From assembly GCA_017883065.1 (NCBI GenBank), contig JADGOG010000003.1:1-54964 (forward strand): DNA of 54,964 nucleotides, written 5' to 3'. The notes beneath the pieces are model-generated. The model did not search any database. It worked only from the letters and a program-made list of their open reading frames with translations, and was not told where the DNA came from. Positions 10,078 to 19,662 of this stretch are shown here, one piece after another. Positions within the stretch are counted from its first letter, which is position 1, and each line of letters begins with the position of its first letter. Made by a program: the position numbers and the translations under genes. Source of the stretch: Acidimicrobiales bacterium (lineage in GTDB: Bacteria; Actinomycetota; Acidimicrobiia; Acidimicrobiales; RAAP-2).

Positions 10078-10551
10078 ATGACCAGCACAGGAGCCGACCC
10101 ATCCGGACTGTCCCCGGTGCGCCTGACCACTGGTCTGCCCGAGACGGTGCTACCTGAGGAGTCGGGCGCGGTCATGGCCGGACTTCGGTCCGCCATGGAG
10201 CAGCCCGGCGAGCGGCGCCGCCACGCGGTGTCCGACGTGGTGCGCTCCTCGCCACGTTCGCTGGCCGCGTGGGCCGCGCTCGGGTCACTGGCCCGAGACG
10301 ACGTGGAGGCCTACGCCTACTACCGGGTGGGCTATCACCGTGGGCTCGACGCCCTGCGCGCATCGGGATGGAAGGGGTCGGGCCTAGTTCGGTGGGCGCA
10401 TGAGTCGAACCGGGGCTTCCTGCGGTGCGTGGACGGCCTACGCTCGGCGGCCGGTGCCATCGGCGAGCACGCCGAGGAGGAACGGTGCGCCCAGTTCCTC
10501 CGTCAACTCGATCCGGCCTGGAGGCCGGACTGGACGGGCATCCCCACCTAG
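10078..10551 (+). CDS. DUF3151-type conserved actinobacterial protein
   Basis: AYAYYRVGYHRGLDALRASGWKGSGLVRWAHESNRGFLRCVDGLRSAAGAIGE; TACACT-N7-ATG upstream. Confidence 0.8.
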   Translation: MTSTGADPSGLSPVRLTTGLPETVLPEESGAVMAGLRSAMEQPGERRRHAVSDVVRSSPRSLAAWAALGSLARDDVEAYAYYRVGYHRGLDALRASGWKGSGLVRWAHESNRGFLRCVDGLRSAAGAIGEHAEEERCAQFLRQLDPAWRPDWTGIPT

Positions 10552-11108
10552 TGACCACCGCTCCGCCCCCGTTGCCGAGGCCGCTTGTTCGGGAGGTGGG
10601 CCCGTGGTCGGTGGCGATCGTGCTGGTACTCGGTACGGCGGTGCTGGCCGGCTGTGGCGGACCACGGGCCTCGGCGCCCACGGCCAGCCAGGTGTCGACA
10701 TGGATGACCACCGCCAACGCCGGCACCGCCATCGGCCAGGTCGAAGCGGACAGCCGCAACATCGACCACGTGCTCGCCAGGCATGAACCGGCCTCGGCGA
10801 TCAAGGCGGCGTGTGCCCTGCTGACCACGGACGCCCTGACCGCCATCGGCAATCTCCCCTCGCCGGACATCGCGCTGACCAACGCGCTGAACACCGCCTA
10901 TCAGGTTGCGTCGGCGGCGGGCAGCGACTGCTTCACGGGGGCATCCGGGAACGACAAGGCCCTCTTCCGACGTTCGGCCCGGGAGCGGGCCAGGCTCGTC
11001 CCGCTCTTGACCGCCGCCGCCGATCGCTACAGGACCCTGACCGGGCACACCCCGAGCACGTCGACCACCCTGGCACCGCCCATCTCGCCCGATCCGTTCG
11101 GCAACTGA
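10551..11108 (+). CDS. putative lipoprotein, function unknown
   Basis: GTG start overlapping the upstream stop; N-terminal hydrophobic segment then LAGC lipobox (VLAGCGG). Confidence 0.65.
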   Translation: MTTAPPPLPRPLVREVGPWSVAIVLVLGTAVLAGCGGPRASAPTASQVSTWMTTANAGTAIGQVEADSRNIDHVLARHEPASAIKAACALLTTDALTAIGNLPSPDIALTNALNTAYQVASAAGSDCFTGASGNDKALFRRSARERARLVPLLTAAADRYRTLTGHTPSTSTTLAPPISPDPFGN

Positions 11109-11162
11109 TGCGGAGCAGTCGGATGAACACCGCCGGGTCTGCGGCATTGGGTGCGGAGCATC

Positions 11163-11771
11163 ATGCCGGCTCCTGAACATTCGGTGGGGCCGATCCCGGC
11201 CGGGCGGGATGCCGACCAGTACGACCGGGAACGTCGACGGGTGCTGTGGTCGATGCCCTCCGGACTGTTCGTCCTGGGCAGTCGGTTCGAAGGGCGCCTC
11301 AACATGATGACCTGCAACTGGGCGATGCAGGTGGCCACGGTGCCCAAGCTGGTGGCGGTGTCGGTCGAGGCGGGATCGCTGACCAGAGTGCTCATCGACC
11401 GGGGCGGTTCGTTCAGTCTGAGCGTCCTCCCCCGGTCCGAACGGGCGGTGATCCGTCGCTTCGTCAAACCGGTCGACGGCATCGATCTCGACGTGGACGG
11501 CCGGGCGACCTCCCTCCAGGGAGTGTCTGTGTTCGAAGTGGCCGACGGGCTGCCCTGTGTCTCGTCGGCGCTGTCGTGGCTGGCCTGTGTGGTTCGGCAC
11601 TCCATCGACTGGGACGCGGACACCGACGCGGACAGCACCGACGGCGCCAGTCACGTCCTCTTCGTGGGTGAGGTGGTCGACGTCGGGGAGCGGGCCGAGG
11701 CCGACGGACGTGCCGCTGATGAGTCCGAGGCCCTTCAGATGGGGGACACCCGGATGAACTACGGGGGCTGA
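11163..11771 (+). CDS. flavin reductase-like domain protein
   Basis: VLWSMPSGLFVLGSRFEGRLNMMTCNWAMQVATVPKLVAVSVEAGSLTRVLI. The ORF track starts at 11151. Confidence 0.75.
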   Translation: MPAPEHSVGPIPAGRDADQYDRERRRVLWSMPSGLFVLGSRFEGRLNMMTCNWAMQVATVPKLVAVSVEAGSLTRVLIDRGGSFSLSVLPRSERAVIRRFVKPVDGIDLDVDGRATSLQGVSVFEVADGLPCVSSALSWLACVVRHSIDWDADTDADSTDGASHVLFVGEVVDVGERAEADGRAADESEALQMGDTRMNYGG

Positions 11772-11882
11772 CCGGTGGCGTCTCGCGTCATTGGCGTGCC
11801 GCGCTGCTCCGCCCTGTGCCGGCCATGGAGCCCTGCCGAGCGCCGGTGCCGATCAGCGATCCACCGAGCGACCGGTCGTGCC

Positions 11883-12119
11883 TCAGGGCCCCGCAGGTGC
11901 GTCGTCAGGACGGAGATCGATCCGCAGCGTGAGGATCCCGTCGTCGATGGTCGCCTGGGCGTCGGCGAGCATGGCGAAGTCCATGAAGTCCGTCTGTGCC
12001 TGCTTCTTGAACCGCTCCCGGTCTGGTCCCTCGACCGGCGGGAGCCCTCGGGTCCTGACGGCATCGGCCCTGTTCCGGAACCGTTCCACCATGGCCTGTG
12101 GGTCGAATTGATCGGGCAT
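11883..12119 (-). CDS. small conserved-looking hypothetical protein (78 aa)
   Basis: Coherent 78-aa ORF on a non-overlapped strand; rc TACCAT-N6-ATG upstream of start. Confidence 0.55.
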   Translation of the reverse strand: MPDQFDPQAMVERFRNRADAVRTRGLPPVEGPDRERFKKQAQTDFMDFAMLADAQATIDDGILTLRIDLRPDDAPAGP

Positions 12120-12260
12120 GGCGCGATGGTACCGGTGGGGACGACGCGCTACGAATGACCACGTCCCGCACTACACTGGTCCCCGTTGGTGAACGGCGGT
12201 CAGCCCGCAGATCGAGCGTCGGGTAGATGCCACCCCCGGGTGGGGCAAGGAGTTGTTTCC

Positions 12261-12470
12261 GTGAAGAAGGGACGCCATCGCCGCTTCGAAGAAGCGCGCA
12301 GTTTGAAGCGGTCCGTGGCGACCGCCAATCGGAGCTGTCCTGAGTGCAGCGCCGAGCCGGACGACAAGCACGCGTCCTGGTGTCTGGCCACCGAGGACGA
12401 TTACGACGAGATCCTGGGCACGGCGCCGAAGAGTCCCTCCTACGCGGAGGACGACCCGCTGGCCGAGTAG
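12261..12470 (+). CDS. small hypothetical protein with CxxC motif
   Basis: GTG at 12261 preceded by AGGAG (8 nt spacing); VKKGRHRRFEEARSLKRS...CPECSAEPDDKHASWC. Confidence 0.55.
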   Translation: MKKGRHRRFEEARSLKRSVATANRSCPECSAEPDDKHASWCLATEDDYDEILGTAPKSPSYAEDDPLAE

Positions 12471-12508
12471 GACGAGGTCCTGGTCCGGGCGGCCCGGCAG
12501 GGCCCGAC

Positions 12509-13294
12509 TCAGCGGCGGAGGGCCGGAGGGGGAAGCAGGGTGACCTGGGCCCGGGGTGCCATGCGTTCATCGAGATATGCGGCCAGCCGCTTGTAGACCT
12601 TCTTGCCGGCCATCGTCTCCAGCTCCGTACGCATGCTCACGTACACCGGTTCGTGCCCGACGAATGCGTCCGGGTCTTCGGTGCACCACCAATGGAACTC
12701 CTCGCCTCCTGCACCCCAGTGGCGTCGTTCCCACTGACGGACCACCGAGGTGACCCGTCCGTCGGGGGCGGTCTCGTCCTCGCGGCGCAGGGGTAGCTGC
12801 CAGCAGACTTCGGGCTTGAGCTCGACATGGCTCCGACCCTGGGCCTCCGCCGCCTTGTGCAGGGCGCAGCCGGCGCCGGCCGGGAAGCCGGGTCGGTTGA
12901 GGAAGATGCAGGCACCGTCCACCATCCGGGTGCCGAGATCACCGTCGGCCAACTTCTTGACCACGCCCTTTTGGCCCTGCTTGTGGAATTGCCAGAGGTC
13001 GGGGGTGAGTTCGGCGGCGGCGCGTTCGACGGTGCGGGCGTCCTTCTTGCCGGTGAAGTGGGCGCCGTAGGAGCAGCAGCCCTGGACCAGCTCGGGTGCG
13101 GGTCCGGTGAGGACGCCCTGACAGCCCTGTCCGAAGATGCACATCCAGGCACTGGCCAGGAAGGTGACGTCGAACATCCAGGTGCGCTCCTCGTCGGGGT
13201 CGTCGAAGCTGACCCATTCGTGGGCGGAGAGTGGGGCGTGCTTGAGGTCGGGTTCGTGCTTGAGGTCGGGTTCGTGCTTGTGGGTAGATGGCAC
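12509..13294 (-). CDS. Cys-rich protein, possibly YkgJ/DUF3109-like metal chelator
   Basis: GTG at 13294; MCIFGQGCQGV...QGCCSYGAHF...GACIFLNRPGFPAGAGCALHKAAE...KPEVCWQLP. Family assignment is a motif-level guess. Confidence 0.6.
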   Translation of the reverse strand: MPSTHKHEPDLKHEPDLKHAPLSAHEWVSFDDPDEERTWMFDVTFLASAWMCIFGQGCQGVLTGPAPELVQGCCSYGAHFTGKKDARTVERAAAELTPDLWQFHKQGQKGVVKKLADGDLGTRMVDGACIFLNRPGFPAGAGCALHKAAEAQGRSHVELKPEVCWQLPLRREDETAPDGRVTSVVRQWERRHWGAGGEEFHWWCTEDPDAFVGHEPVYVSMRTELETMAGKKVYKRLAAYLDERMAPRAQVTLLPPPALRR

Positions 13295-13312
13295 GCCCTT
13301 ATGATGACAGGC

Positions 13313-13969
13313 ATGAGTGAAGACCGTGAGGACATCCGTCCGGTTCTGGGGATCACCCCCGAAGCCCGTGCCACCGTGCTCGAGGTGCTGGCCAACGAGT
13401 CCGAGTCGGACACGCTGGCGCTCTGGCTCGAGGTGAGCGGTGAGACTGACGGGGCTTACGCCTACGACATGTACTTCCAGGCGCTTGCCGACGCGAGTGG
13501 CGGGGACGTCGTCCAGCACGGCGACGACCTGCCCGTGGTGGTGCCGGCAGACAGCGTCGACCGGCTGCAGGGAGCGACCCTCGACTTCGTCACCGACTCC
13601 TCTGGCGAGGGTGGTCTGGTCATCGTCAATCCCAATACCCCGCCGGTCCCGACGCTCAAGGGCATGGCCCCTGGGCCAGACGTGGACCTTTCGGATCCCC
13701 TCGCCCAGCGGGTGGTGTTGGTCCTCGAGGAGCAGGTCAATCCCAGCATTGCCGCCCACGGCGGCCGGGCCGATCTGGTCGCCGTGGAGGAATCCTCGGT
13801 ATATCTGCGCCTGAGCGGCGGATGCCAGGGGTGCGGAATGGCCAAGGCCACCTTGTCCCAGGGGATCGAGGTGATCCTCCGTGAGGCGATCCCGGAGCTC
13901 GCCAACATCGTCGACGTCACCGATCACGCCGACGGGACCAACCCCTTCTACGAGCCGGCGCACAGCTGA
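13313..13969 (+). CDS. nfuA: NfuA/NifU-like Fe-S biogenesis protein
   Basis: Degenerate A-type domain then NifU C-terminal domain with VNPSIAAHGGRADLV...LSGGCQGCGMAKATL. Confidence 0.85.
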   Translation: MSEDREDIRPVLGITPEARATVLEVLANESESDTLALWLEVSGETDGAYAYDMYFQALADASGGDVVQHGDDLPVVVPADSVDRLQGATLDFVTDSSGEGGLVIVNPNTPPVPTLKGMAPGPDVDLSDPLAQRVVLVLEEQVNPSIAAHGGRADLVAVEESSVYLRLSGGCQGCGMAKATLSQGIEVILREAIPELANIVDVTDHADGTNPFYEPAHS

Positions 13970-13973
13970 CCCG

Positions 13974-13993
13974 GGTGCCGGCCTGCCGGCACC
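13974..13993 (+). terminator. 8-bp perfect hairpin just after nfuA-like stop, no U-tract
   Basis: GGTGCCGG-CCTG-CCGGCACC beginning 5 nt after the stop codon. Confidence 0.4.
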
Positions 13994-14106
13994 GTGATCC
14001 GTCGTCGAGCCGGGGCACGCCCGGGGCCATCGGAGCACGGCGAGCGTTCGGCGCCTCGCGTGCATGATGCCCGTTGCGGCCATTCCCGTCTTGTACGTTG
14101 CGGTAG

Positions 14107-15036
14107 GTGAACGGCTTGCTCATCACCGGTACGGCACTCGCCGGGCTGGTCATCGGAGGGGTCCTCGACCCGATCGGCCAGATGCTGGCTGACCTCAGTC
14201 GGGTCCAGGACGATCGTCGGCGTGCCGAACGCGCCCGACAGGCCGTCGACGAGGAGCGCCTGCGGCTGGGTGGGCAGGTGCCCACCGCTCTCCCCCCCGA
14301 GGGAACGGCGCTGCCCGTCGAGCCTCTCGGGATCGGCGAGGCCCTCCTACCGGCTGCGCCGGGCGTTCCGGCCGCGCCGGGCGTTCCCGATGTTCCCGTA
14401 CCGGCTGACTCGCCAGCGGCGGACAAGGCCGAGCCGGAGGCTGTGCACCATCTGCTCGCCGCCGGGAGGTCGCCGGCCCGGACCGTGTCTGCGGCGATCC
14501 TCACCGCCATCCTGTTCGGTGGAGCGGCCTACCATTTCGGGCCACATGTCGTCGTCGCCCCCTTCTGCGCGTTCTTCGCACTATTGGTGACGGTGTCGGT
14601 CACCGACCTCTCGCACCGCCTGGTCCCCCGATGGCTGATCTACGGAGGCCTGGTGGTGATCGTCCCGTTGTTGATGGTGACGTCCGCGGTCGGCCACTCG
14701 TGGCACAGCCTCACCGGCTCGGCCATCGCCGGCGTCGTCGCCTTCAGTCTGTTCTTCGCCGTGTGGTGGTTCGTCCCCCGGGGGATGGGCTTCGGCGACG
14801 TGCGGCTGGCCGGCACCATCGGTGTGGCCGTCGGCTACCTCAGCCTGCTGCACGCCTACATCGCCTTCCTGGCCGGGTTCGTGGCCGGCCTGGTCTTCGG
14901 CCTGGCGGTGATGGCCACCTCCGCCTCGGGACGCAAGACCCGTATCCCGTTCGCGCCGTCGCTGGCCCTCGGCGCGGTGTTCTCGGTCTTCTGGGGTGGA
15001 CATGTGGCCCAGGCCTTCTTTCCCGTGGGGAGCTGA
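14107..15036 (+). CDS. A24-type prepilin peptidase-like membrane protein
   Basis: VSVTDLSHRLVPRWLIYGGL and GMGFGDVRLAGTIG catalytic Asp motifs, multiple TM helices; no CxxC pairs in the N-terminal part. Confidence 0.8.
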   Translation: MNGLLITGTALAGLVIGGVLDPIGQMLADLSRVQDDRRRAERARQAVDEERLRLGGQVPTALPPEGTALPVEPLGIGEALLPAAPGVPAAPGVPDVPVPADSPAADKAEPEAVHHLLAAGRSPARTVSAAILTAILFGGAAYHFGPHVVVAPFCAFFALLVTVSVTDLSHRLVPRWLIYGGLVVIVPLLMVTSAVGHSWHSLTGSAIAGVVAFSLFFAVWWFVPRGMGFGDVRLAGTIGVAVGYLSLLHAYIAFLAGFVAGLVFGLAVMATSASGRKTRIPFAPSLALGAVFSVFWGGHVAQAFFPVGS

Positions 15037-15167
15037 GCCCGGTGCCCGCGGACGGAGCACTGCTGGGTTGTCGGCCGTCCTGTCTGTGGGCGGCCCGAGC
15101 CACGCACGGACCGGACGAGCGAGCCAGCCACGAGGGCGTCCCGGTGAGCCCGAGTAGATTTGCCTGA

Positions 15168-16394
15168 ATGCTCCGCTATCTGACCGCCGGTGAGTCGCAC
15201 GGCCGCGCCCTGATGGTCATCCTCGAAGGGATGCCGGCCGGCCTGCTGGTTACCGCCGAGGACATCCAACGAGGACTAGCCCGCCGGAGGCTCGGATTCG
15301 GTCGGGGCCCCCGCATGCGTTTCGAGGTCGACGAGGTGAGCCTGGTCGCCGGTATCCGGCACGGCCGGACGCTGGGCTCGCCGGTGGCCATCGAGATCGC
15401 CAACACCGAGTGGCCCAAGTGGGAATCCGAGATGTCGCCCGGTCCCGGACTGCCCTCCTCCGTGCTGACCAAGCCCCGCCCGGGCCATGCCGACCTCTCC
15501 GGCATGCTGAAGTACGGGCTCGACGATGCACGCGACGTGCTCGAACGGGCCTCGGCCCGTGAGACGGCGGCGCGGGTGGCCGCCGGCACCCTGGCCAAGT
15601 TGCTGTTGCAGCAGATCGGCGTGGACGTGCTCAGCCACATCGTCCAGCTGGGATCCGAGCGGGCCACGGTCGAGACCCTCCCCACCATCGAGGAACTGCC
15701 CCGCATCGACGAGTCCCAGGTGCGCTGTGCCGACCCCGGTGCTGAGGCCCGCATGGTGGCGGCGGTGAAGGCGGCGGCCAAGGACGGCGACTCGTTGGGT
15801 GGAGTGGCCGAGGTCATCGCCTACGGCGTTCCGGTTGGCCTCGGAAGTCATGTGCACTGGGACCGGCGCCTCGACGCGTTGCTGGCCCAGGCGCTCATGA
15901 GCATCCAGGCGATCAAAGCGGTCGAGTTCGGCGACGGGATCGACGTCGCCGGACGGCGGGGATCGGAGGCCCACGACGCCATCCGGATGGCCGACCCCAG
16001 CATCGACGCCGACGAGACCGCCGGGCTGCTCAGTGGCGGCTACGTACGCGACACCCACCATGCCGGCGGGGTGGAGGGCGGCATCTCCACCGGTTCTCCC
16101 ATCGTGGCCCGGGTGTCGATGAAGCCCCTGGCCACCCTCAACCGACCGACACTGGGGACGGTCGACGTGGTGTCCAAGGAGTCGACGGTGTCGTTCAAGG
16201 AGCGCACGGACGTGACCGCGGTTCCGGCCATGGGAGTCGTCGCCGAGACGATGATGGCGTTGGTGCTGGCCTCCGAGGCCCTCCGCAAGTTCGGTGGGGA
16301 CTCGGTCGCCGAGTTCCGGCGCAACCGACTGGGCTACCTGGCTGCACTGGGCGAGACGCCCTCGGCCGCGCCGATGCCGACGACCGATGGTTGA
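15168..16394 (+). CDS. aroC: chorismate synthase
   Basis: MLRYLTAGESHGRALMVILEGMPAG, RPGHADLSGMLKY, GGVEGGISTGSPIV. Confidence 0.97.
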   Translation: MLRYLTAGESHGRALMVILEGMPAGLLVTAEDIQRGLARRRLGFGRGPRMRFEVDEVSLVAGIRHGRTLGSPVAIEIANTEWPKWESEMSPGPGLPSSVLTKPRPGHADLSGMLKYGLDDARDVLERASARETAARVAAGTLAKLLLQQIGVDVLSHIVQLGSERATVETLPTIEELPRIDESQVRCADPGAEARMVAAVKAAAKDGDSLGGVAEVIAYGVPVGLGSHVHWDRRLDALLAQALMSIQAIKAVEFGDGIDVAGRRGSEAHDAIRMADPSIDADETAGLLSGGYVRDTHHAGGVEGGISTGSPIVARVSMKPLATLNRPTLGTVDVVSKESTVSFKERTDVTAVPAMGVVAETMMALVLASEALRKFGGDSVAEFRRNRLGYLAALGETPSAAPMPTTDG

Positions 16395-16926
16395 CCGAAT
16401 CATCCTGATCGGGATGATGGGGGCGGGGAAGACCACCGTCGGCCGACTCCTGGCCGAGCGCCTGGGGTGGCAACACGTCGACTCTGACGCCCAGGTGGTG
16501 GCGACCACCGGGCACACCGTGCCCGAACTGTTCGAACAGCAGGGGGAGGACGCCTTCCGGGCCGAGGAGGCGAGGGTGTTGGCCGAGGCCCTCTCCGGCG
16601 AACGACCGGTGGTGGTCTCCGCCGCCGGGGGGGTCGTCCTGGCTCCGTCCAACCGGGCCCTGATCGCCCGGGCGGGAACCGTGGTGTGGCTCCGGGCCGA
16701 TCCCCGCCTGCTGGCTCGCCGGGTAGGGACCGGGCGCGGGCGCCCCCTGCTCGAGGACGACCCCGGCAGACATCTGGCCGAGCTGGACGAGGCGCGCAGG
16801 CCCTTCTACGAGGAGTTGGCCGAGGTGGTGGTGGACGTGGACGCGCTCACGCCCAGCCAGGTGGTGGACCAGGTGCTGTCCGACCCGGTGTTGGCGGCGG
16901 CCGTCGGCTCGGTCGGCCTCCCGTGA
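16387..16926 (+). CDS. aroK: shikimate kinase
   Basis: ILIGMMGAGKTTVGRLLAERL, DSDAQVVATTG, overlaps aroC end. Confidence 0.96.
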   Translation: MVDRIILIGMMGAGKTTVGRLLAERLGWQHVDSDAQVVATTGHTVPELFEQQGEDAFRAEEARVLAEALSGERPVVVSAAGGVVLAPSNRALIARAGTVVWLRADPRLLARRVGTGRGRPLLEDDPGRHLAELDEARRPFYEELAEVVVDVDALTPSQVVDQVLSDPVLAAAVGSVGLP

Positions 16927-17993
16927 CCGTCGTCCCCGTCGAGCTCGGAGAGCGCCGATACGAGGTGCTGATCGGGGACGGCGTCCGACACCAGCTGGCC
17001 GACGTGGTGGCCGAGACGGTCCCCGGTGCGATCAGGGCGGCCGTCGTCACCCAGGCGGGTATCGGCGTCGAGGTCGATCCGGGCCTCCCCGTGGAGCGCT
17101 TCACGGTTCCCGGCGGGGAAGACGCCAAGTCGCTCGCCGTGGTGGAACACCTGTGCCGGGGCTTCGCCCGGTCGGGGCTGAGCCGGTCCGACGTGGTCAT
17201 CGCCGTGGGCGGGGGGGTGGTCACCGATCTCACCGGGTTCGCGGCTGCCTCCTTCCAGCGTGGGACCTCGTACGTCAACGTGGCCACCAGTCTGCTGGCC
17301 CAGGTCGATGCCGCCGTCGGGGGGAAGACCGGCGTCAACATCCCCGAGGGCAAGAACCTGGTCGGCGCCTTCTGGCAGCCCCGGGCCGTCCTGTGCGACA
17401 CCGAGGTGCTGGCCACCCTCCCTCCCCGCGAGTGGGCATCGGGCCGCGGGGAGATGGCCAAGTACGCGTTTCTCGGCACCGGTCTGGCGGGCGGTGCCGC
17501 TTCGTCCCTGCTCGGGCAGCCCCTGGCCGAGCAGGTGGCGACGTGTGTGGCCATCAAGGCCGACGTGGTGGCCTCCGACGAGCGGGAGGGCGACCGACGA
17601 ATGCTCCTCAATTACGGCCACACCCTCGCCCATGCCCTCGAGGCTTCGGCCTTCGAGCCGACCGGAACCCTCGATCTCCGCCATGGGGAGGCGGTGGCGG
17701 TGGGCCTGGTCTTCGCCGCGCTGCTGGCCCGCCGTCTCGGTCGCATCGGGGACGAGGGTGTGGAGCGACATCGACAGGTGGTCGGCGAGTTCGACCTGCC
17801 CTGGTCCTTGCCCGCCGGTGTCGAACCGGAGCGGCTGGTCTCGTTCATGGCGCGGGACAAGAAGGCCCATCACGACCTCACCTTCGTGCTCGACGGCCCC
17901 GACGGGGTCGAGGTGGTCCGTGGCGTCGGTGCGGACGACGTCCTCGCTACCCTTGCGGAGATGCGGGCATCGGAGACAGGAGATCGGCCATGA
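16923..17993 (+). CDS. aroB: 3-dehydroquinate synthase
   Basis: GGGVVTDLTGFAAASFQRGTSYVNVATSLLAQVDAAVGGKTGVN; LNYGHTLAHALE. Confidence 0.97.
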   Translation: MTVVPVELGERRYEVLIGDGVRHQLADVVAETVPGAIRAAVVTQAGIGVEVDPGLPVERFTVPGGEDAKSLAVVEHLCRGFARSGLSRSDVVIAVGGGVVTDLTGFAAASFQRGTSYVNVATSLLAQVDAAVGGKTGVNIPEGKNLVGAFWQPRAVLCDTEVLATLPPREWASGRGEMAKYAFLGTGLAGGAASSLLGQPLAEQVATCVAIKADVVASDEREGDRRMLLNYGHTLAHALEASAFEPTGTLDLRHGEAVAVGLVFAALLARRLGRIGDEGVERHRQVVGEFDLPWSLPAGVEPERLVSFMARDKKAHHDLTFVLDGPDGVEVVRGVGADDVLATLAEMRASETGDRP

Positions 17994-18448
17994 ACGGACG
18001 GGGTCTGATCCTGGTGCTGTCGGGGCCCAATCTCAACCTCCTGGGCGAACGGGAGCCGGCGATCTACGGCACCCAGACCCTCGACGACCACGTCGCCACA
18101 GCGTCGGAGGCCGCCACCGCCACCGGCTTCACCATCGAGCACCGCCAGACCAACCATGAAGGCGACCTGGTTGAGGCGGTCCAGGGCGCCCGCGGGCGGG
18201 CCGTCGCCATCATCGTCAATGCCGGGGCACTGTCCCACACCTCGTGGTCGCTGCACGACGCCCTGGCCGCCTTCGACGGCGTGGTGGTCGAGGTGCACCT
18301 CTCCAATCCGGCGGCCCGTGAGCCGTTCCGTCACACGTCGGTCATCGCACCGGTGGCCGCCGGGTGCATCGCCGGATTCGGCGGTCTCGGGTACCGGCTG
18401 GCCGTCGAGGCCGTGGACCAGCTGATCGCCGGATCGACCGGGTCCTGA
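17990..18448 (+). CDS. aroQ: type II 3-dehydroquinate dehydratase
   Basis: SGPNLNLLGEREPAIYGTQTLDD, QTNHEGDLVE, NAGALSHTSWSLHDAL, HLSNPAAREPFRHTSV. Confidence 0.97.
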   Translation: MNGRGLILVLSGPNLNLLGEREPAIYGTQTLDDHVATASEAATATGFTIEHRQTNHEGDLVEAVQGARGRAVAIIVNAGALSHTSWSLHDALAAFDGVVVEVHLSNPAAREPFRHTSVIAPVAAGCIAGFGGLGYRLAVEAVDQLIAGSTGS

Positions 18449-19662
18449 TGACGGCGAAGGTGACGAACGGCCCGGGGGCGGACCTGGCCCCGTTGCAGGT
18501 GGCCGGTCGACTGGACCGTCTTCGCCGACTCTTCGACACAGCCGGAGCGGGCCCAGGCGGAGCGGGCCCAGGCGGAGCGGACACAGGCGTCGATAGCACC
18601 GGATCGGTGGACGGGGTGTTGGTGACCACGCCGGCCAACATCCGGTGGCTGACCGGGTTCACCGGGTCGGCCGGGCTGCTGCTCGTCACCCGCGACCACG
18701 CCTTGTTGACCACGGACGGCCGGTACCGGACCCAGTCCCGCGAACAGCTGACGGCGGCCGGGGTCGACGGTTCGATCGAGATCACCGTCGGCGGGGTCGT
18801 CGCCCAACGGGAGGCCCTGACCGGCAGCGCAGCCGGAACCGGTGTGCTCGGACTGGAGGCCGACCACGTGAGCTGGGCGGCCCAACGGTCCTGGGACGAG
18901 CTCTTCGCCGGATGCGTCCTCACCCCGACCCGCGGCCTGGTGGAACGACTCCGTACGGTGAAGGACCCCGGGGAGGTGGCCCGGATGGAACGGGCGGCCA
19001 CCATCGCCGACGAGGCGCTCGGCTCGGTGCTCCCGTTACTGGCCGCGGTCGGTTCCGGCGCGGACGACGAGCTGTCCGAGGCACGGTTCGCCGCCGCCCT
19101 CGATCACGCCATGCGGCTGCTGGGGGCGGAGGAGAGCGCCTTCGAGACCATCGTGGCGTCGGGCGCGAACTCGGCCAAGCCCCACGCCCGACCGGGCGAC
19201 CGGCGGATACGGCCGGGCGATCCGGTGGTGGTCGACTTCGGTGCCGTCTTCGACGGATACCGCTCGGACATGACCCGCACCTTCTGCGTGGGCGGCGAGC
19301 CCGACGGCGAGCTGGCCACGGTCTTCGACGTTGTGGCCGTCTCCCAGCGCACCGGGGTGGGCGCGGTCGAGCCGGGCGTGACCGCTGGAGCGGTCGACCA
19401 GGCCTGTCGTGAGGTGATCGCCGCCGCCGGATGGGCCGAACGATTCGAGCACGGGACCGGTCACGGTGTCGGCCTCGACATCCACGAGGGCCCGTCGGTG
19501 GGTCCAGGGTCTACTGCTATCCTCGTCCCCGGCACCGTGGTCACCGTGGAACCGGGGGTGTACCTGCCAGATACCGGCGGGGTCCGTATCGAGGACACCC
19601 TGGTGGTGACCGACAACGGCAGCCGTCCGCTCACTCGTTTCCCGAAGGAAGTTGCCGTCTGA
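18448..19662 (+). CDS. M24 (Xaa-Pro) aminopeptidase
   Basis: VVVDFGAVFDGYRSDMTRTFCVG, FEHGTGHGVGLDIHEGP, VTVEPGVYLP. Confidence 0.92.
   Translation: MTAKVTNGPGADLAPLQVAGRLDRLRRLFDTAGAGPGGAGPGGADTGVDSTGSVDGVLVTTPANIRWLTGFTGSAGLLLVTRDHALLTTDGRYRTQSREQLTAAGVDGSIEITVGGVVAQREALTGSAAGTGVLGLEADHVSWAAQRSWDELFAGCVLTPTRGLVERLRTVKDPGEVARMERAATIADEALGSVLPLLAAVGSGADDELSEARFAAALDHAMRLLGAEESAFETIVASGANSAKPHARPGDRRIRPGDPVVVDFGAVFDGYRSDMTRTFCVGGEPDGELATVFDVVAVSQRTGVGAVEPGVTAGAVDQACREVIAAAGWAERFEHGTGHGVGLDIHEGPSVGPGSTAILVPGTVVTVEPGVYLPDTGGVRIEDTLVVTDNGSRPLTRFPKEVAV
18544..18588 (+). repeat. 15-bp in-frame tandem repeat (about 3 copies) in M24 peptidase N-terminus
   Basis: ggagcgggcccaggc x2 then ggagcggacacaggc. 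Confidence 0.85.
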
